Assembly: GCA_030148165.1 (NCBI GenBank)
Contig: JASBTZ010000007.1
Location: forward strand, 186,001-250,000
Direction of reading: 5' to 3'
DNA: 64,000 nt
DNA from: Bacteroidota bacterium
GTDB lineage: Bacteria > Bacteroidota > Bacteroidia > Flavobacteriales_D > Crocinitomicaceae
This document shows, in pieces, positions 31,713-41,607 of this stretch. Under the pieces are notes generated by a model that did no database searches, was not told the origin of the DNA, and was given only the letters and a program-made list of their open reading frames with translations. The translations under genes and the position numbers were made by a program. How positions within the stretch are numbered: the first letter of the stretch is position 1; each line of letters begins with the position of its first letter.

Positions 31713-33002
31713 CTAAAATCCGTCCATATCTTGTTTTTCTGTGTTCTCCTGTGCCCTTAAATCAAATTCTTCATCTGAAATCGTGCTTGATTTGCGAAAG
31801 ATAACATCCGTGACTTTTTCACCCCGATAGCTGATCAATCCGATCATCATTACGATGCTCGTGATCAGAATGGGGTACAATAGTAATCCCGTATCGAAAT
31901 TTTCGATTAGATGCGCATCGCTTTTCATCAGAACGAAATACAAGAGTACCGTAATTAATCCGCGAGGTGCGATCCAAAGCTCTGGTTTGATATGTTCTTT
32001 TGCAAAAACACGAAGTGAAATATACCGAACAGCATAAAGTATTAACACAATGACAAGGCTGTTGACCGCTACTTCGATGTTGTATAATGAGGTAACGGTA
32101 ATGCTCAGACCAAAAACGACAAAGAAGAATGTTCTTAGTAAAAAGGCAAACTCCAGCGTTAGATTGTGGAAGTCATGAATAATTGGTTGGACCTGTTCCC
32201 GGTTGAATAATTTCTTTAGTCTGCCTCTGAAGAATAGTTCCGAGTTGTTCAGGACAAGTCCGAATGTCAAAATGATCAATAGTGACGAGAGGTGGAATAC
32301 CTTTCCGATTGCAAAAAGCAGGATAAGAATAGCCAGTACCAGGAAGAGTTTAACCTGCATTTTTAAATGTTGGAAAAGGTAAACCATAACATAGGCAAGC
32401 AAAAGGGATAAAACCAGAGTGCCCAGTACATTGAGGACTATTTCAAGCGTTAGCGACCCTCCCCCCGCTCCACCATCTGCTCCAATCATGAAATAGAAAA
32501 CCATGATTCCGATAATATCTGAGAAAGTGCTCTCGTACACCATGAATTCCTTTTTATCCCCCCGAATCCTTCCGACACTAGGGATTACGATAGCGCTACT
32601 CATGATGCTGAGCGGTGTTGCATTGAGCAATGCTGTATATAAATCGACACTCGGGAAGATGTACATAAAGAACGCAGCTAATCCAAACATACAACCGCCA
32701 ATTCCGATTATTGCAGTGACCATTGAGCGAACAATCAACCCAATCTTGTCTCGCTCCAATTTCAGATCAAGGGCCGCTTCCAACACGATCATCACTAAAC
32801 CAATGTTGCCGAGAATTTGCAGCATGGTATCCAGATTGATCTCGTCAAGACTATGACCATTCGCATTTAATATTGCCTTGGTACCCATGCCCAGTCCAAT
32901 CAACATTAACACCGAAGGAATATTGGTCTTTTCAGCAATTATGTTAAAGAAGAAACTTAATATGATCACACTGGCTAGTGCGATGATCAAAATATACGTC
33001 AT
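31713..33002 (-). CDS. CPA-type cation:proton antiporter (Na+/H+ exchanger domain)
   Basis: 429 aa polytopic membrane protein; 'NIPSVLMLIGLGMGTKAI', 'PLSIMSSAIVIPSVG', 'ESTFSDIIGIMVFYF', 'IAPRGLITVLLYFVL'. Confidence 0.9.
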   Translation of the reverse strand: MTYILIIALASVIILSFFFNIIAEKTNIPSVLMLIGLGMGTKAILNANGHSLDEINLDTMLQILGNIGLVMIVLEAALDLKLERDKIGLIVRSMVTAIIGIGGCMFGLAAFFMYIFPSVDLYTALLNATPLSIMSSAIVIPSVGRIRGDKKEFMVYESTFSDIIGIMVFYFMIGADGGAGGGSLTLEIVLNVLGTLVLSLLLAYVMVYLFQHLKMQVKLFLVLAILILLFAIGKVFHLSSLLIILTFGLVLNNSELFFRGRLKKLFNREQVQPIIHDFHNLTLEFAFLLRTFFFVVFGLSITVTSLYNIEVAVNSLVIVLILYAVRYISLRVFAKEHIKPELWIAPRGLITVLLYFVLMKSDAHLIENFDTGLLLYPILITSIVMMIGLISYRGEKVTDVIFRKSSTISDEEFDLRAQENTEKQDMDGF

Positions 33003-33065
33003 ACATCCCGTTTGAAGTCAAATATAGCGAAAAGTAGGACTCATGGAATTGTAACTTTAAATACT

Positions 33066-33094
33066 TTGGAAACTACTTTTTTCGCGTAACTTTG
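33066..33094 (+). promoter_or_regulatory. putative Bacteroidota-type promoter (TTG-N18-TAACTTTG) upstream of ALDH
   Basis: TTG 33066-33068, 18-nt spacer, consensus TAnnTTTG box TAACTTTG at 33087-33094. Confidence 0.65.
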
Positions 33095-33128
33095 CATTGA
33101 ATTTTTAAATATCAGTAAAGTACTAATT

Positions 33129-34685
33129 ATGACTGAAGTTATGACGGATATGGGGATTCAGAAGATACTGGATCAATTCAATATAGAGCCTTTAAACCAT
33201 GGCGCTTCAACAGGAGGAAGATGGTTACACACGAGAGGTGAAAAAATCGTTTCGTATTCTCCGGTTGACGGAAATGAGATTGCTGCGGTTTCAGGAGCTA
33301 CAGAAGTAGATTATGAAGCGGTAATCTTAAAGGCACAAGAAGCATTTAAAGAATGGCGAACCTGGCCGGCACCTAAGCGAGGTGAGGTTGTGAGACAACT
33401 AGCAGAGAAACTTAGAGAATACAAAGAACCATTAGGTAAATTGGTGTCTTATGAAATGGGTAAATCTTTCCAGGAAGGGTTGGGTGAGGTTCAAGAGATG
33501 ATCGATATTTGTGATTTCGCTGTTGGATTATCTCGTCAGCTACACGGTTTAACGATGCACTCTGAAAGACCAGGTCACAGAATGTATGAGCAATACCATC
33601 CGCTTGGAATAGTAGGAATTATCTCAGCGTTCAATTTCCCGGTAGCAGTTTGGAACTGGAATACAGCATTAGCATGGGTGTGTGGAGATGTATGTGTATG
33701 GAAACCGTCAGAAAAAGCACCTTTGACAGCAATAGCCTGTCAGCAGATTACAAAAGAAGTATTTGATGCTAACGGAGTTCCCGAAGGAACATCAGGCTTA
33801 GTTATCGGAGGAGCTGAAATAGGTAAATTGATGGCGGAAGATAATAGAGTTCCATTGGTTTCTGCAACCGGTTCTACCCGAATGGGTAAATCAGTAGGAC
33901 AAGCCGTTGGTGCGAGATTGGGAAAATCACTTCTAGAGCTTGGAGGAAATAATGCGATCATTATAACACCATCTGCTGATTTAAAAATGGTTGTTCCCGG
34001 AGCAGTATTCGGAGCAGTTGGAACATGTGGTCAACGATGTACTTCAACGAGAAGATTGATCATTCACGAAGACATTTATGATAAAGTTAAGGATGCCCTG
34101 GTAAACGCTTACGAGCAAATCAAGATTGGTAATCCTCTTGACGAGAACAACCATGTTGGCCCGTTAATCGATAGTGATGCAGTAACAATGTATCAGAATG
34201 CACTTAAGCAAGCTGTGGAAGAAGGAGGTAATATCGTTGTTGAAGGAGGAGTTTTGTCTGGTGAAGGATACGAATCAGGGTGTTATGTCAAGCCGGCAAT
34301 TGTAGAAGCTAAGAATGAGTATAAAATCGTACAGCACGAAACATTTGCACCGATTTTATATCTAATCAAGTACTCCGGTAACGTTGAAAATGCTATTAAA
34401 ATTCAAAATGGAGTTCCTCAGGGATTGTCTTCGGCGATCATGACGAATGATCTAAAAGAATCTGAAAAGTTCTTATCTCATGCAGGATCCGATTGTGGAA
34501 TTGCTAACGTTAACATCGGTACGTCAGGAGCTGAAATCGGAGGAGCATTTGGAGGAGAAAAGGAAACTGGTGGAGGTAGAGAATCCGGTTCTGATGCGTG
34601 GAAGATCTATATGAGAAGACAAACGAATACGATCAATTATTCGGATGGCTTGCCACTAGCTCAAGGAATTAAATTTGATCTTTAG
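33129..34685 (+). CDS. aldehyde dehydrogenase, ALDH7/aminoadipate-semialdehyde dehydrogenase-like
   Basis: 518 aa; 'IISAFNFPVAVWNWNTALAWVCGDVCVWKPSEKAPL', 'LELGGNNAIIITPSADLKM', 'GAVGTCGQRCTSTRRLIIH', 'AFGGEKETGGGRESGSDAWKIYMRRQTNTINYS'. Confidence 0.95.
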   Translation: MTEVMTDMGIQKILDQFNIEPLNHGASTGGRWLHTRGEKIVSYSPVDGNEIAAVSGATEVDYEAVILKAQEAFKEWRTWPAPKRGEVVRQLAEKLREYKEPLGKLVSYEMGKSFQEGLGEVQEMIDICDFAVGLSRQLHGLTMHSERPGHRMYEQYHPLGIVGIISAFNFPVAVWNWNTALAWVCGDVCVWKPSEKAPLTAIACQQITKEVFDANGVPEGTSGLVIGGAEIGKLMAEDNRVPLVSATGSTRMGKSVGQAVGARLGKSLLELGGNNAIIITPSADLKMVVPGAVFGAVGTCGQRCTSTRRLIIHEDIYDKVKDALVNAYEQIKIGNPLDENNHVGPLIDSDAVTMYQNALKQAVEEGGNIVVEGGVLSGEGYESGCYVKPAIVEAKNEYKIVQHETFAPILYLIKYSGNVENAIKIQNGVPQGLSSAIMTNDLKESEKFLSHAGSDCGIANVNIGTSGAEIGGAFGGEKETGGGRESGSDAWKIYMRRQTNTINYSDGLPLAQGIKFDL

Positions 34686-34704
34686 AGAAGAAAAAAAAGC
34701 CTTT

Positions 34705-34732
34705 AAAAGCCGACAGTAATGTCGGCTTTTTT
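34705..34732 (+). terminator. intrinsic terminator of the ALDH gene
   Basis: 10-bp perfect stem aaaagccgac/gtcggctttt with agtaat loop and T6 run. Confidence 0.88.
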
Positions 34733-34841
34733 GTTGGTATTAAGGGGATACAGAGACAATTCACTTCTCTTTTTCCAGGAGGTCAGCTTTTAAAGTGATT
34801 TTTATCATATTCTAATTGATTAATCTATTTGATATTTGAAA

Positions 34842-34958
34842 TAATAATGAAAGCACAAGGAAGAGTAAGAGGCACGTTCTTCGTATGATTCATGATAGCA
34901 TCCCACCTAAGCAGCGTATGAAGGATGTGATTGAAATTTTTTGTTGCTTTTCGATATT
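34842..34958 (+). ncRNA. candidate structured small RNA (6S-like rod architecture), identity unconfirmed
   Basis: 15-bp stem CACGTTCTTCGTATG (34873-34887) / CGTATGAAGGATGTG (34915-34929) including four G-U pairs; closing stem GAAAGCACAA (34849-34858) / TTGTTGCTTTTC (34941-34952) with two bulges; asymmetric internal bubble (34859-34872 vs 34930-34940); extra TAATA/TATTA pairing; followed by its own terminator. Confidence 0.45.
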
Positions 34959-34985
34959 AACCGGTGATTATGTCACCGGTTTTTT
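34959..34985 (+). terminator. second + strand intrinsic terminator
   Basis: 9-bp perfect stem aaccggtga/tcaccggtt, ttatg loop, T5 tail; tail polarity is + strand, although the only conventional neighbouring gene is on - strand. Confidence 0.82.
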
Positions 34986-35337
34986 AATTCCAATTGAAGA
35001 AGGTATTCCCTTTGATCGTATCGCTAAGAACCGCTTTAAGTTTGTCGTATTTCTCTTTCGCCTCAAGATCACCATTTTTAGCTTTCTCCTTTACCTTGTA
35101 GTACTCTTCAATGGTTTCACCAAAAAGGTCGTGATCCAGTTTGTTTTTAATGTCGGCGATCTTCGCGTTGATCTCGATAAGAAAGTGTTCGATGTCTCCG
35201 AGTTCCTTTGTTTCCTCCTTTGTGATGTTCGATTTTTTCATCAGGTCAAGATACCTTGGCAGGATCTCACTCAGCATAACAGTAAACTTGTCTAGCTCCT
35301 GATTTAATAACTCTTTATGTTTTTCGAACTGATTCAT
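34984..35337 (-). CDS. hypothetical charged, helical protein (117 aa)
   Basis: ORF with amphipathic/charged composition plausible for a soluble alpha-helical protein; divergent from hemW. Confidence 0.65.
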   Translation of the reverse strand: MNQFEKHKELLNQELDKFTVMLSEILPRYLDLMKKSNITKEETKELGDIEHFLIEINAKIADIKNKLDHDLFGETIEEYYKVKEKAKNGDLEAKEKYDKLKAVLSDTIKGNTFFNWN

Positions 35338-35418
35338 TCCGTGAGAAAGTTATAAAAAAAAGATTCCCTTTTCAAAAATGAATGGAAAATACTTCTACTC
35401 GATTCTTAATTTTGGACA

Positions 35419-36540
35419 ATGGCAGGAATATACATTCATATACCATTCTGTAAACAACGCTGCAGTTATTGTGATTTTCATTTTTCAACGACCTATGAAA
35501 AATACAAGGACGAGATGATCAGCTGTTTGGCAAGTGAAGTGGTTCAGCGAAAGGATTACTTATCAGAAGATGAAGTAACAACCCTTTATTTCGGTGGAGG
35601 AACGCCTAGCTTGTTGGATATCGATCATTTATCGGAGATTACAAACGCTGTTAAAAACAATTTTAAGCTAGCGAACAACTGTGAGTTTACGATGGAAACC
35701 AATCCAGATGATATTAATCCCGAACAACTCGAAAGTTGGCTGAAATTAGGAGTCAATCGATTAAGTATTGGCACGCAATCTTTCCGCGAAAAGGATCTCG
35801 ACTGGATGAACCGTGCGCATACGAACGAAGAATCTATCCAATCAATTCAATTGGCAAAAGACGCAGGGTTTAAGAACGTATCGATCGATTTGATATACGG
35901 TCTGCCGGAACAGAGTCTGGAAGATTGGAAGGATCAGCTGCAGCAGGCGATTGAATTGGATGTTCAGCACCTATCGTGCTATTGCCTTACGGTTGAAGAA
36001 AGAACTGCGTTGAAGAAATGGGTTGAAATCGGGAAACTTGTCATTCCTGATGACGATGTTCAAAGCATGCAGTTCCGATTGATGAAAGACATGTTTGAAG
36101 CAGTCGGATTCGAGCATTACGAAATATCGAATTTTGCAAAACCCGGCTTTGCTTCACAGCACAATAGTTCCTATTGGCAGGGAGAGAAATATTTAGGTAT
36201 TGGACCTTCTGCTCATTCTTTTGATGGAGTAAAGCGTCGATGGAATGTAGCCAACAATCAGAAATACATGAAGCTCTTGTCGACCGGAGACTATTTCGAG
36301 GAGGAAACGCTCAGCCAGACAGATAAATTCAACGAATTGATTCTTACGGGATTGAGAACCGTTCGCGGTGTGGACCTGGTTGAATTACAGGGTATTATGG
36401 AGATTCCTGCTTCAGTATCCGAACAGATACAAGAAGCAGAAAAAAGGGGATGGGTTGAAGTATCCGGGAATTGTATCAAATTAACCGGTCAGGGGTGGTT
36501 AATGGCCGACCATATTTCATCTGCTTTTTTCATCGTCTGA
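35419..36540 (+). CDS. hemW: radical SAM heme chaperone HemW
   Basis: 'MAGIYIHIPFCKQRCSYCDFHFST' (CxxxCxxC), 'YFGGGTPSLL', 'SIDLIYGLPEQSLEDWKDQL', 'HYEISNFAKPGF'. Confidence 0.96.
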   Translation: MAGIYIHIPFCKQRCSYCDFHFSTTYEKYKDEMISCLASEVVQRKDYLSEDEVTTLYFGGGTPSLLDIDHLSEITNAVKNNFKLANNCEFTMETNPDDINPEQLESWLKLGVNRLSIGTQSFREKDLDWMNRAHTNEESIQSIQLAKDAGFKNVSIDLIYGLPEQSLEDWKDQLQQAIELDVQHLSCYCLTVEERTALKKWVEIGKLVIPDDDVQSMQFRLMKDMFEAVGFEHYEISNFAKPGFASQHNSSYWQGEKYLGIGPSAHSFDGVKRRWNVANNQKYMKLLSTGDYFEEETLSQTDKFNELILTGLRTVRGVDLVELQGIMEIPASVSEQIQEAEKRGWVEVSGNCIKLTGQGWLMADHISSAFFIV

Positions 36541-36588
36541 ACGGATTAGCGAATAATCGGTATTTTTACTCAAATCGAAACTTATACC

Positions 36589-39363
36589 ATGAGAAAGCTG
36601 CTTTTCTATTGTTCACTTATTGCATTCACACATGCCTTTGGACAAAAGACAGTTATCGATGCATCGACATACGATTACTGGAAGACTCTTTCATATGCGA
36701 AAATTTCAAATGACGGTGCTTACATTTCGTATGAGATCAATCCTCAAAAAGGAGATGGTTACCTTTACATTTATAATGTTTCGACCGGCCACACTGACTC
36801 GATAAGTAGAGGCTACGTAGCGAGCTTTTCCGAAAACAGCCGATTTCTGGTATTCAAGATTAAACCGGGAATCGACACCCTGAGGCAATGTGAATTAAAA
36901 AAGCTGGACAAAAAGAAATGGCCAAAAGATTCATTGGGAATTTTATTATTGGACCAGGATAGTTTGATCAAAATACCAGACATTAAATATTATGAGCTCA
37001 GCGATGAATCAGATTGGATGGTGATCGCTCATAATAAGAATATGAAGCGTCCGGTTAAGAAAAGGAAATTATGTAAAAGAAAGTATGACCGTAACGATTC
37101 TTATAAATCGACCGGTGTACAAATGAGCGTGTTTCATCCTGATCAAAGTGAATTGCAGAACTATCGGGATGTAAAAAGGTATGCCATTTCAGATAATGGT
37201 CGTTATGTTGCGTTCACCACGCATAAAAAGGTTAAGTGCGATTCAATTACACTTCACATGTTGGATACTGAATCCAACAAAAAGGTCACCTACCCGAAGA
37301 CATATACCAGCATAAGTAAACTGAGTTTTGATCATCAGAACAGCAAGTTGGGATTTGTTTATTCAACAGATAGCACCAAGCATAAGTCTTTTGGCTTACA
37401 ATTAATCAAAGTTGAAGACCTTGAAAACATACTTAATCTTGATCCGCGGAATTCAGTTACTCCTGAAGGTAAAGATATTTCCTATTATGAAGATCTAATG
37501 TTTACGAGGGATGGAAACAGGCTGTTTTTTGGAGTTGATGATCTGAGTAAAAAAGAGCCAAAAGACACACTGACTGAAGATGAAAAAGTGAAGGTGGATG
37601 TATGGCACTATCAGGACAAAAGACTTCAGCCACAGCAATTGTTAGAGCTAAAGGATGATATAAAAGCAGCAGATATATACGTATATGACTTTCTGCAAAA
37701 CAAAGTGTTTTTTATTGCCGGAGACACGCTTGATATCAATCTAGATGAAGATCAAATGGGCGATTATATGCTGGCTAGAAGCTCACAACCCTATATGCAT
37801 ACGTATAATTGGGAAGTTCCCAGAAAGGCAGATTATTACAGGATTAATTTGAAATCTGGCGAAAGTGAACTACTGTTAGAGGCTCAGGTATTTAATGTGA
37901 AGCTCTCTCCAAAAGGACAGTATTTATCTTATTTTGAAGAAGGTCATCATCGTTTGATGAATTTATCGACTGACACCCTCAGTTGTATGACTTGCGCACA
38001 TGAAACGGTGGAATGGGAGGTTGATATAAACGGCCAACCCCGACTTGCCGGACCGTATGATATTATTGGCTGGGCTGAAGATGAAACAAGTGTTTACCTG
38101 CAGTCTGAATTCGATGTTTGGGAATACGATATACCGAACAATGAATTGAGATCTATTTCCGGTCAAATGGGAAAGGAACAAAACATTCGTATTTCTGCTT
38201 TGCAGTGGTCTGACGATAGCACTTATGTGGACTTTAACAATACCTTTTTTAAAGGATTCGACGAGAACACAAAAGGAACTCATTTATACAAGTATGAATC
38301 GCACGGAGATCATTGGGATATGATGGAAATGGGTTACTTCGATGCCGATGTTTTCGACTTAAAAAGGTCGAAGAATAAGAAACAGTATATGCTTCGAAAA
38401 ATGACTTTTACGGAGTATCCTGAGATTTACACATTTAACGGTGATTTGGAATTATTAGATCGTGTATCTGTAACAAACCCGCAGCAAAGCAAGTACTATT
38501 GGGGATACGTTGAGCATGTGAGTTGGAAGAGTTATGAAGGGATTGAATTAGAGGGATTACTTTATAAACCGGAGAATGTCGACCCCACAAGAAAATCACC
38601 AATGATTGTGTACTATTACGAATTGTATTCGGACAAATTGCATCAGTACTATACACCTCGACCGACCCGAGCAGCTTTAATCTATTCGGTAGCAGAATAT
38701 TTATCAGCGGGGTATTATGTGTTCGTTCCGGATATCAGGTATACGCCCGGACACCCTGCCAAATCCGCCTATGATTGCATTATGAGTGGTACGGATTATA
38801 TCTTAAAGAATTACCCAAGGATCGATTCGACTCGAATGGGATTACAGGGACAATCCTGGGGGGGCTATCAAACAGCTCAGATGATTACTATGACTTCCAG
38901 GTATAGCGCCGCTATGGCTGGGGCACCGGTATCCAATATGTTTTCTGCTTATGGCGGGATACGTTGGGGAAGTGGATATAACAGACAATTTCAATACGAA
39001 CGAACACAATCGCGCATCGGTTATACCATTTGGGAAAAGCCGGAATTGTATTTTGAGAATTCTCCACTCTTTCACATACCGAACATTACAACTCCTCTTT
39101 TGATCATGCACAATGACGGCGATGGAGCGGTACCCTGGTATCAGGGAATTGAAATGTTTACAGCCATGAAACGCTTGAATAAAAGGGTTTGGATGTTAAA
39201 TTATAATGATGACGAGCATAACATTTCCCGATATGCTAACAAAGTGGATCTAAGTATTCGAATGCGACAATTTTTCGATCATTATCTAATGGATAAGGAG
39301 ATGCCCGAATGGATGGAGGATGGAATTCCCGCAATTGAAAAAGGAAAAAAATTAGGATATTAA
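36589..39363 (+). CDS. S9 (prolyl oligopeptidase) family serine peptidase, secreted
   Basis: 924 aa with signal peptide; C-terminal 'RMGLQGQSWGGYQTAQMITMTSRYSAAMAGAPVSN', 'LLIMHNDGDGAVPWYQGIEMFTAMKRLNKRVWMLNYNDDEHN'. Confidence 0.92.
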   Translation: MRKLLFYCSLIAFTHAFGQKTVIDASTYDYWKTLSYAKISNDGAYISYEINPQKGDGYLYIYNVSTGHTDSISRGYVASFSENSRFLVFKIKPGIDTLRQCELKKLDKKKWPKDSLGILLLDQDSLIKIPDIKYYELSDESDWMVIAHNKNMKRPVKKRKLCKRKYDRNDSYKSTGVQMSVFHPDQSELQNYRDVKRYAISDNGRYVAFTTHKKVKCDSITLHMLDTESNKKVTYPKTYTSISKLSFDHQNSKLGFVYSTDSTKHKSFGLQLIKVEDLENILNLDPRNSVTPEGKDISYYEDLMFTRDGNRLFFGVDDLSKKEPKDTLTEDEKVKVDVWHYQDKRLQPQQLLELKDDIKAADIYVYDFLQNKVFFIAGDTLDINLDEDQMGDYMLARSSQPYMHTYNWEVPRKADYYRINLKSGESELLLEAQVFNVKLSPKGQYLSYFEEGHHRLMNLSTDTLSCMTCAHETVEWEVDINGQPRLAGPYDIIGWAEDETSVYLQSEFDVWEYDIPNNELRSISGQMGKEQNIRISALQWSDDSTYVDFNNTFFKGFDENTKGTHLYKYESHGDHWDMMEMGYFDADVFDLKRSKNKKQYMLRKMTFTEYPEIYTFNGDLELLDRVSVTNPQQSKYYWGYVEHVSWKSYEGIELEGLLYKPENVDPTRKSPMIVYYYELYSDKLHQYYTPRPTRAALIYSVAEYLSAGYYVFVPDIRYTPGHPAKSAYDCIMSGTDYILKNYPRIDSTRMGLQGQSWGGYQTAQMITMTSRYSAAMAGAPVSNMFSAYGGIRWGSGYNRQFQYERTQSRIGYTIWEKPELYFENSPLFHIPNITTPLLIMHNDGDGAVPWYQGIEMFTAMKRLNKRVWMLNYNDDEHNISRYANKVDLSIRMRQFFDHYLMDKEMPEWMEDGIPAIEKGKKLGY

Positions 39364-39369
39364 AAGCAA

Positions 39370-41607
39370 TTGAATAAATCAAAACAAGACATACCATTCA
39401 CGGGTTGGAAGGGTCTGACTGAGCATTGGCGTAATGACCTGATTGCTGCCATCAGTGTTTCATTGGTAGCACTTCCATTGTCGCTGGCAATTGCCGTTGC
39501 TGCAGGAGTTCCACCTATTTCCGGCTTGGTAACCGCGGCGGTCGGAGGGTTTGTAGTTACTCTTTTCAGAAGTAGCCAATTAACCATTAATGGACCTGCT
39601 GCCGGTATGATTGGAGTAATATTTGCCGGTATTGCTGCTTTGGATGATGGCAGTGGGACGGCTCAAGCTTTTCAGTATTTTCTTGCTGCAACAATTGTTG
39701 CGGGCGCACTTCAGGTATTGACCGGTGTATTTCGATTTGGCAGGATAGCTGAAATTTTTCCAAGTACGGTAATCCACGGAATACTGGCTTCTATCGGAAT
39801 CATTATTTTCGCTAAACAAGCGCACGTCGCGATGGGGACTGAATCCGATGCAGAGAACACGATTGGAATTATTCAAGACATTTTCTATAAAATTCCGGAG
39901 ATGGACCCTTTTATCTTTTTGATAAGTGGAATTGGACTTGTCTTAATGATATGGCACTCAAGAATTAGTTATAAGGTTTTCCATTTTATTCCTGCACCGG
40001 TTTGGGTACTCGCGATTGCTGTTCCAATCGTATTAGGTTATCAATATTTGGAAACTCATGAATTCGTTATTTTCGGTGAACCGTTTAAATCACCGGAAAA
40101 TTACTTGATCAAAATCCCGGACGATTGGATGGAGAGCTTTGTGTTTCCGGATTTTTCTAAGATTCACACATTGACATTCTGGTTAGTAGTAATATCCATT
40201 CACTTGATCTCGACTGTTATTACTTTGGCAGGAGTCAAATCTATTGACAAACTGGACCCATACAGAAGAAAGAGTGATGTGAACAAAGATTTGATCGGTG
40301 TTGGAGTAGGAAGTATGGTTTCGGGTGCAGTTGGTGGGCTACCTGTTTTGGCAGTAATTGTGCGAAGCACGGTCAACGTTCATAATCTCGCAAAAACGAA
40401 ATGGTCAAATTTCTATCATGGAATTTTTATTGCACTGTTTGTTTTGTTATTACTACCAGTCATTCAGTTGTTTCCAAAAGCTGCGCTGGCTGCAGTGCTG
40501 GTTGTAACAGGAATAAAGTTGGCTTCCCCAAGAGTGTTTAAGGAGATATACGAAACAGGCCTGGAACAGGTGATCTTCGTCCTTTCGACCATAATAATAA
40601 CCTTGTATCGAGATCCGCTTTCTGGTTTAATTGGTGGTATGATTGTCATGTTGATAGCACATCTGTTGATCTCAAGAGTAACGATTGCTGATTTTATTCA
40701 AATGATATTTAAATCAGGTACCAGCATCAAGAAAAATGCGAATGGAAGTTTTACGTTGAGGGTGAAAGGAATAGCCAATTTTTTAACTATGCTCAGGCTC
40801 ATACGCTTATTGGAAGAGATACCTCCTGGAGCAAATTTAAAAATTGACCTCTCAAGAACCAGGTTAATTGATTTAACCTTTCAAGAGAAAATACTGTCTT
40901 TCAGAAGAGCTCACCGTTTAACGGGTGGTAAAGTTCAGGTAGTGGGTCTGGATGAACACGTTGCATCTTCCAACCATAAACTAGCGCTCAAAAGCCATAT
41001 TGTTCCCAAATATGCGAAACCTACTCCGCGTGAGCAACGACTTAAGCGAATAGCGGTTGATCATGGCTGGATATATACGCGAGAGGAACAGGTAGAGACC
41101 AGTGAGCTATATGATTTTAATTTCTTTGAGTCCAGGCCACTGGAACGCAAGTTCAATGTGATAGCAGGCGAGTTCCCAGAGTCAAACGTTGATTGGGAGA
41201 TCAGCGATGTTATTTTCGACGAAGGAGCTATGTTGTCAAAAGAGGTTTATAAAACAACGGTACAATTGATTCACCTGCCAAAGGAAATCCCTGATTTTGT
41301 TATGGAAAAAGAAGGGATTTTCGATAAATTATTTGATCGCGTATTGGCCATGACAGGGCATAAAGACATAGATTTCGTTGATCACCCGGACTTTTCTAAA
41401 AACACCAAATTGACAGGAAATGATGAGGAAGGAATAAAACGACTTTTCACCGATGATTTGATATCTTTTCTCGAAACAGAAGAAATTTATCACATTGAAT
41501 GCAATGGCCGTGCCTTGCTTATTTTCAAATCGGTGAAGAAAGCAGAAACCAGCGAGATCAAAAACATGGTTCGTTTTTCGGAAGAACTAGTTAAGTATTT
41601 AGTATGA
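39370..41607 (+). CDS. SulP family anion transporter with STAS-like region and additional C-terminal domain (TTG start)
   Basis: 'WRNDLIAAISVSLVALPLSLAIAVAAGVPPISGLVTAAVGGFVVTLF', 'SQLTINGPAAGMIGVIFAG'; STAS-like 'GANLKIDLSRTRLIDLTFQEKILSF'; about 190 aa C-terminal extension from about 41041. Confidence 0.9.
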   Translation: MNKSKQDIPFTGWKGLTEHWRNDLIAAISVSLVALPLSLAIAVAAGVPPISGLVTAAVGGFVVTLFRSSQLTINGPAAGMIGVIFAGIAALDDGSGTAQAFQYFLAATIVAGALQVLTGVFRFGRIAEIFPSTVIHGILASIGIIIFAKQAHVAMGTESDAENTIGIIQDIFYKIPEMDPFIFLISGIGLVLMIWHSRISYKVFHFIPAPVWVLAIAVPIVLGYQYLETHEFVIFGEPFKSPENYLIKIPDDWMESFVFPDFSKIHTLTFWLVVISIHLISTVITLAGVKSIDKLDPYRRKSDVNKDLIGVGVGSMVSGAVGGLPVLAVIVRSTVNVHNLAKTKWSNFYHGIFIALFVLLLLPVIQLFPKAALAAVLVVTGIKLASPRVFKEIYETGLEQVIFVLSTIIITLYRDPLSGLIGGMIVMLIAHLLISRVTIADFIQMIFKSGTSIKKNANGSFTLRVKGIANFLTMLRLIRLLEEIPPGANLKIDLSRTRLIDLTFQEKILSFRRAHRLTGGKVQVVGLDEHVASSNHKLALKSHIVPKYAKPTPREQRLKRIAVDHGWIYTREEQVETSELYDFNFFESRPLERKFNVIAGEFPESNVDWEISDVIFDEGAMLSKEVYKTTVQLIHLPKEIPDFVMEKEGIFDKLFDRVLAMTGHKDIDFVDHPDFSKNTKLTGNDEEGIKRLFTDDLISFLETEEIYHIECNGRALLIFKSVKKAETSEIKNMVRFSEELVKYLV

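Noticed and set aside
34885-35295. 136-aa plus-strand ORF
   Set aside because: Runs through the 34959-34985 terminator and antisense to a more protein-like minus-strand ORF; hydrophobic, Phe-rich composition looks like reverse-complement artefact
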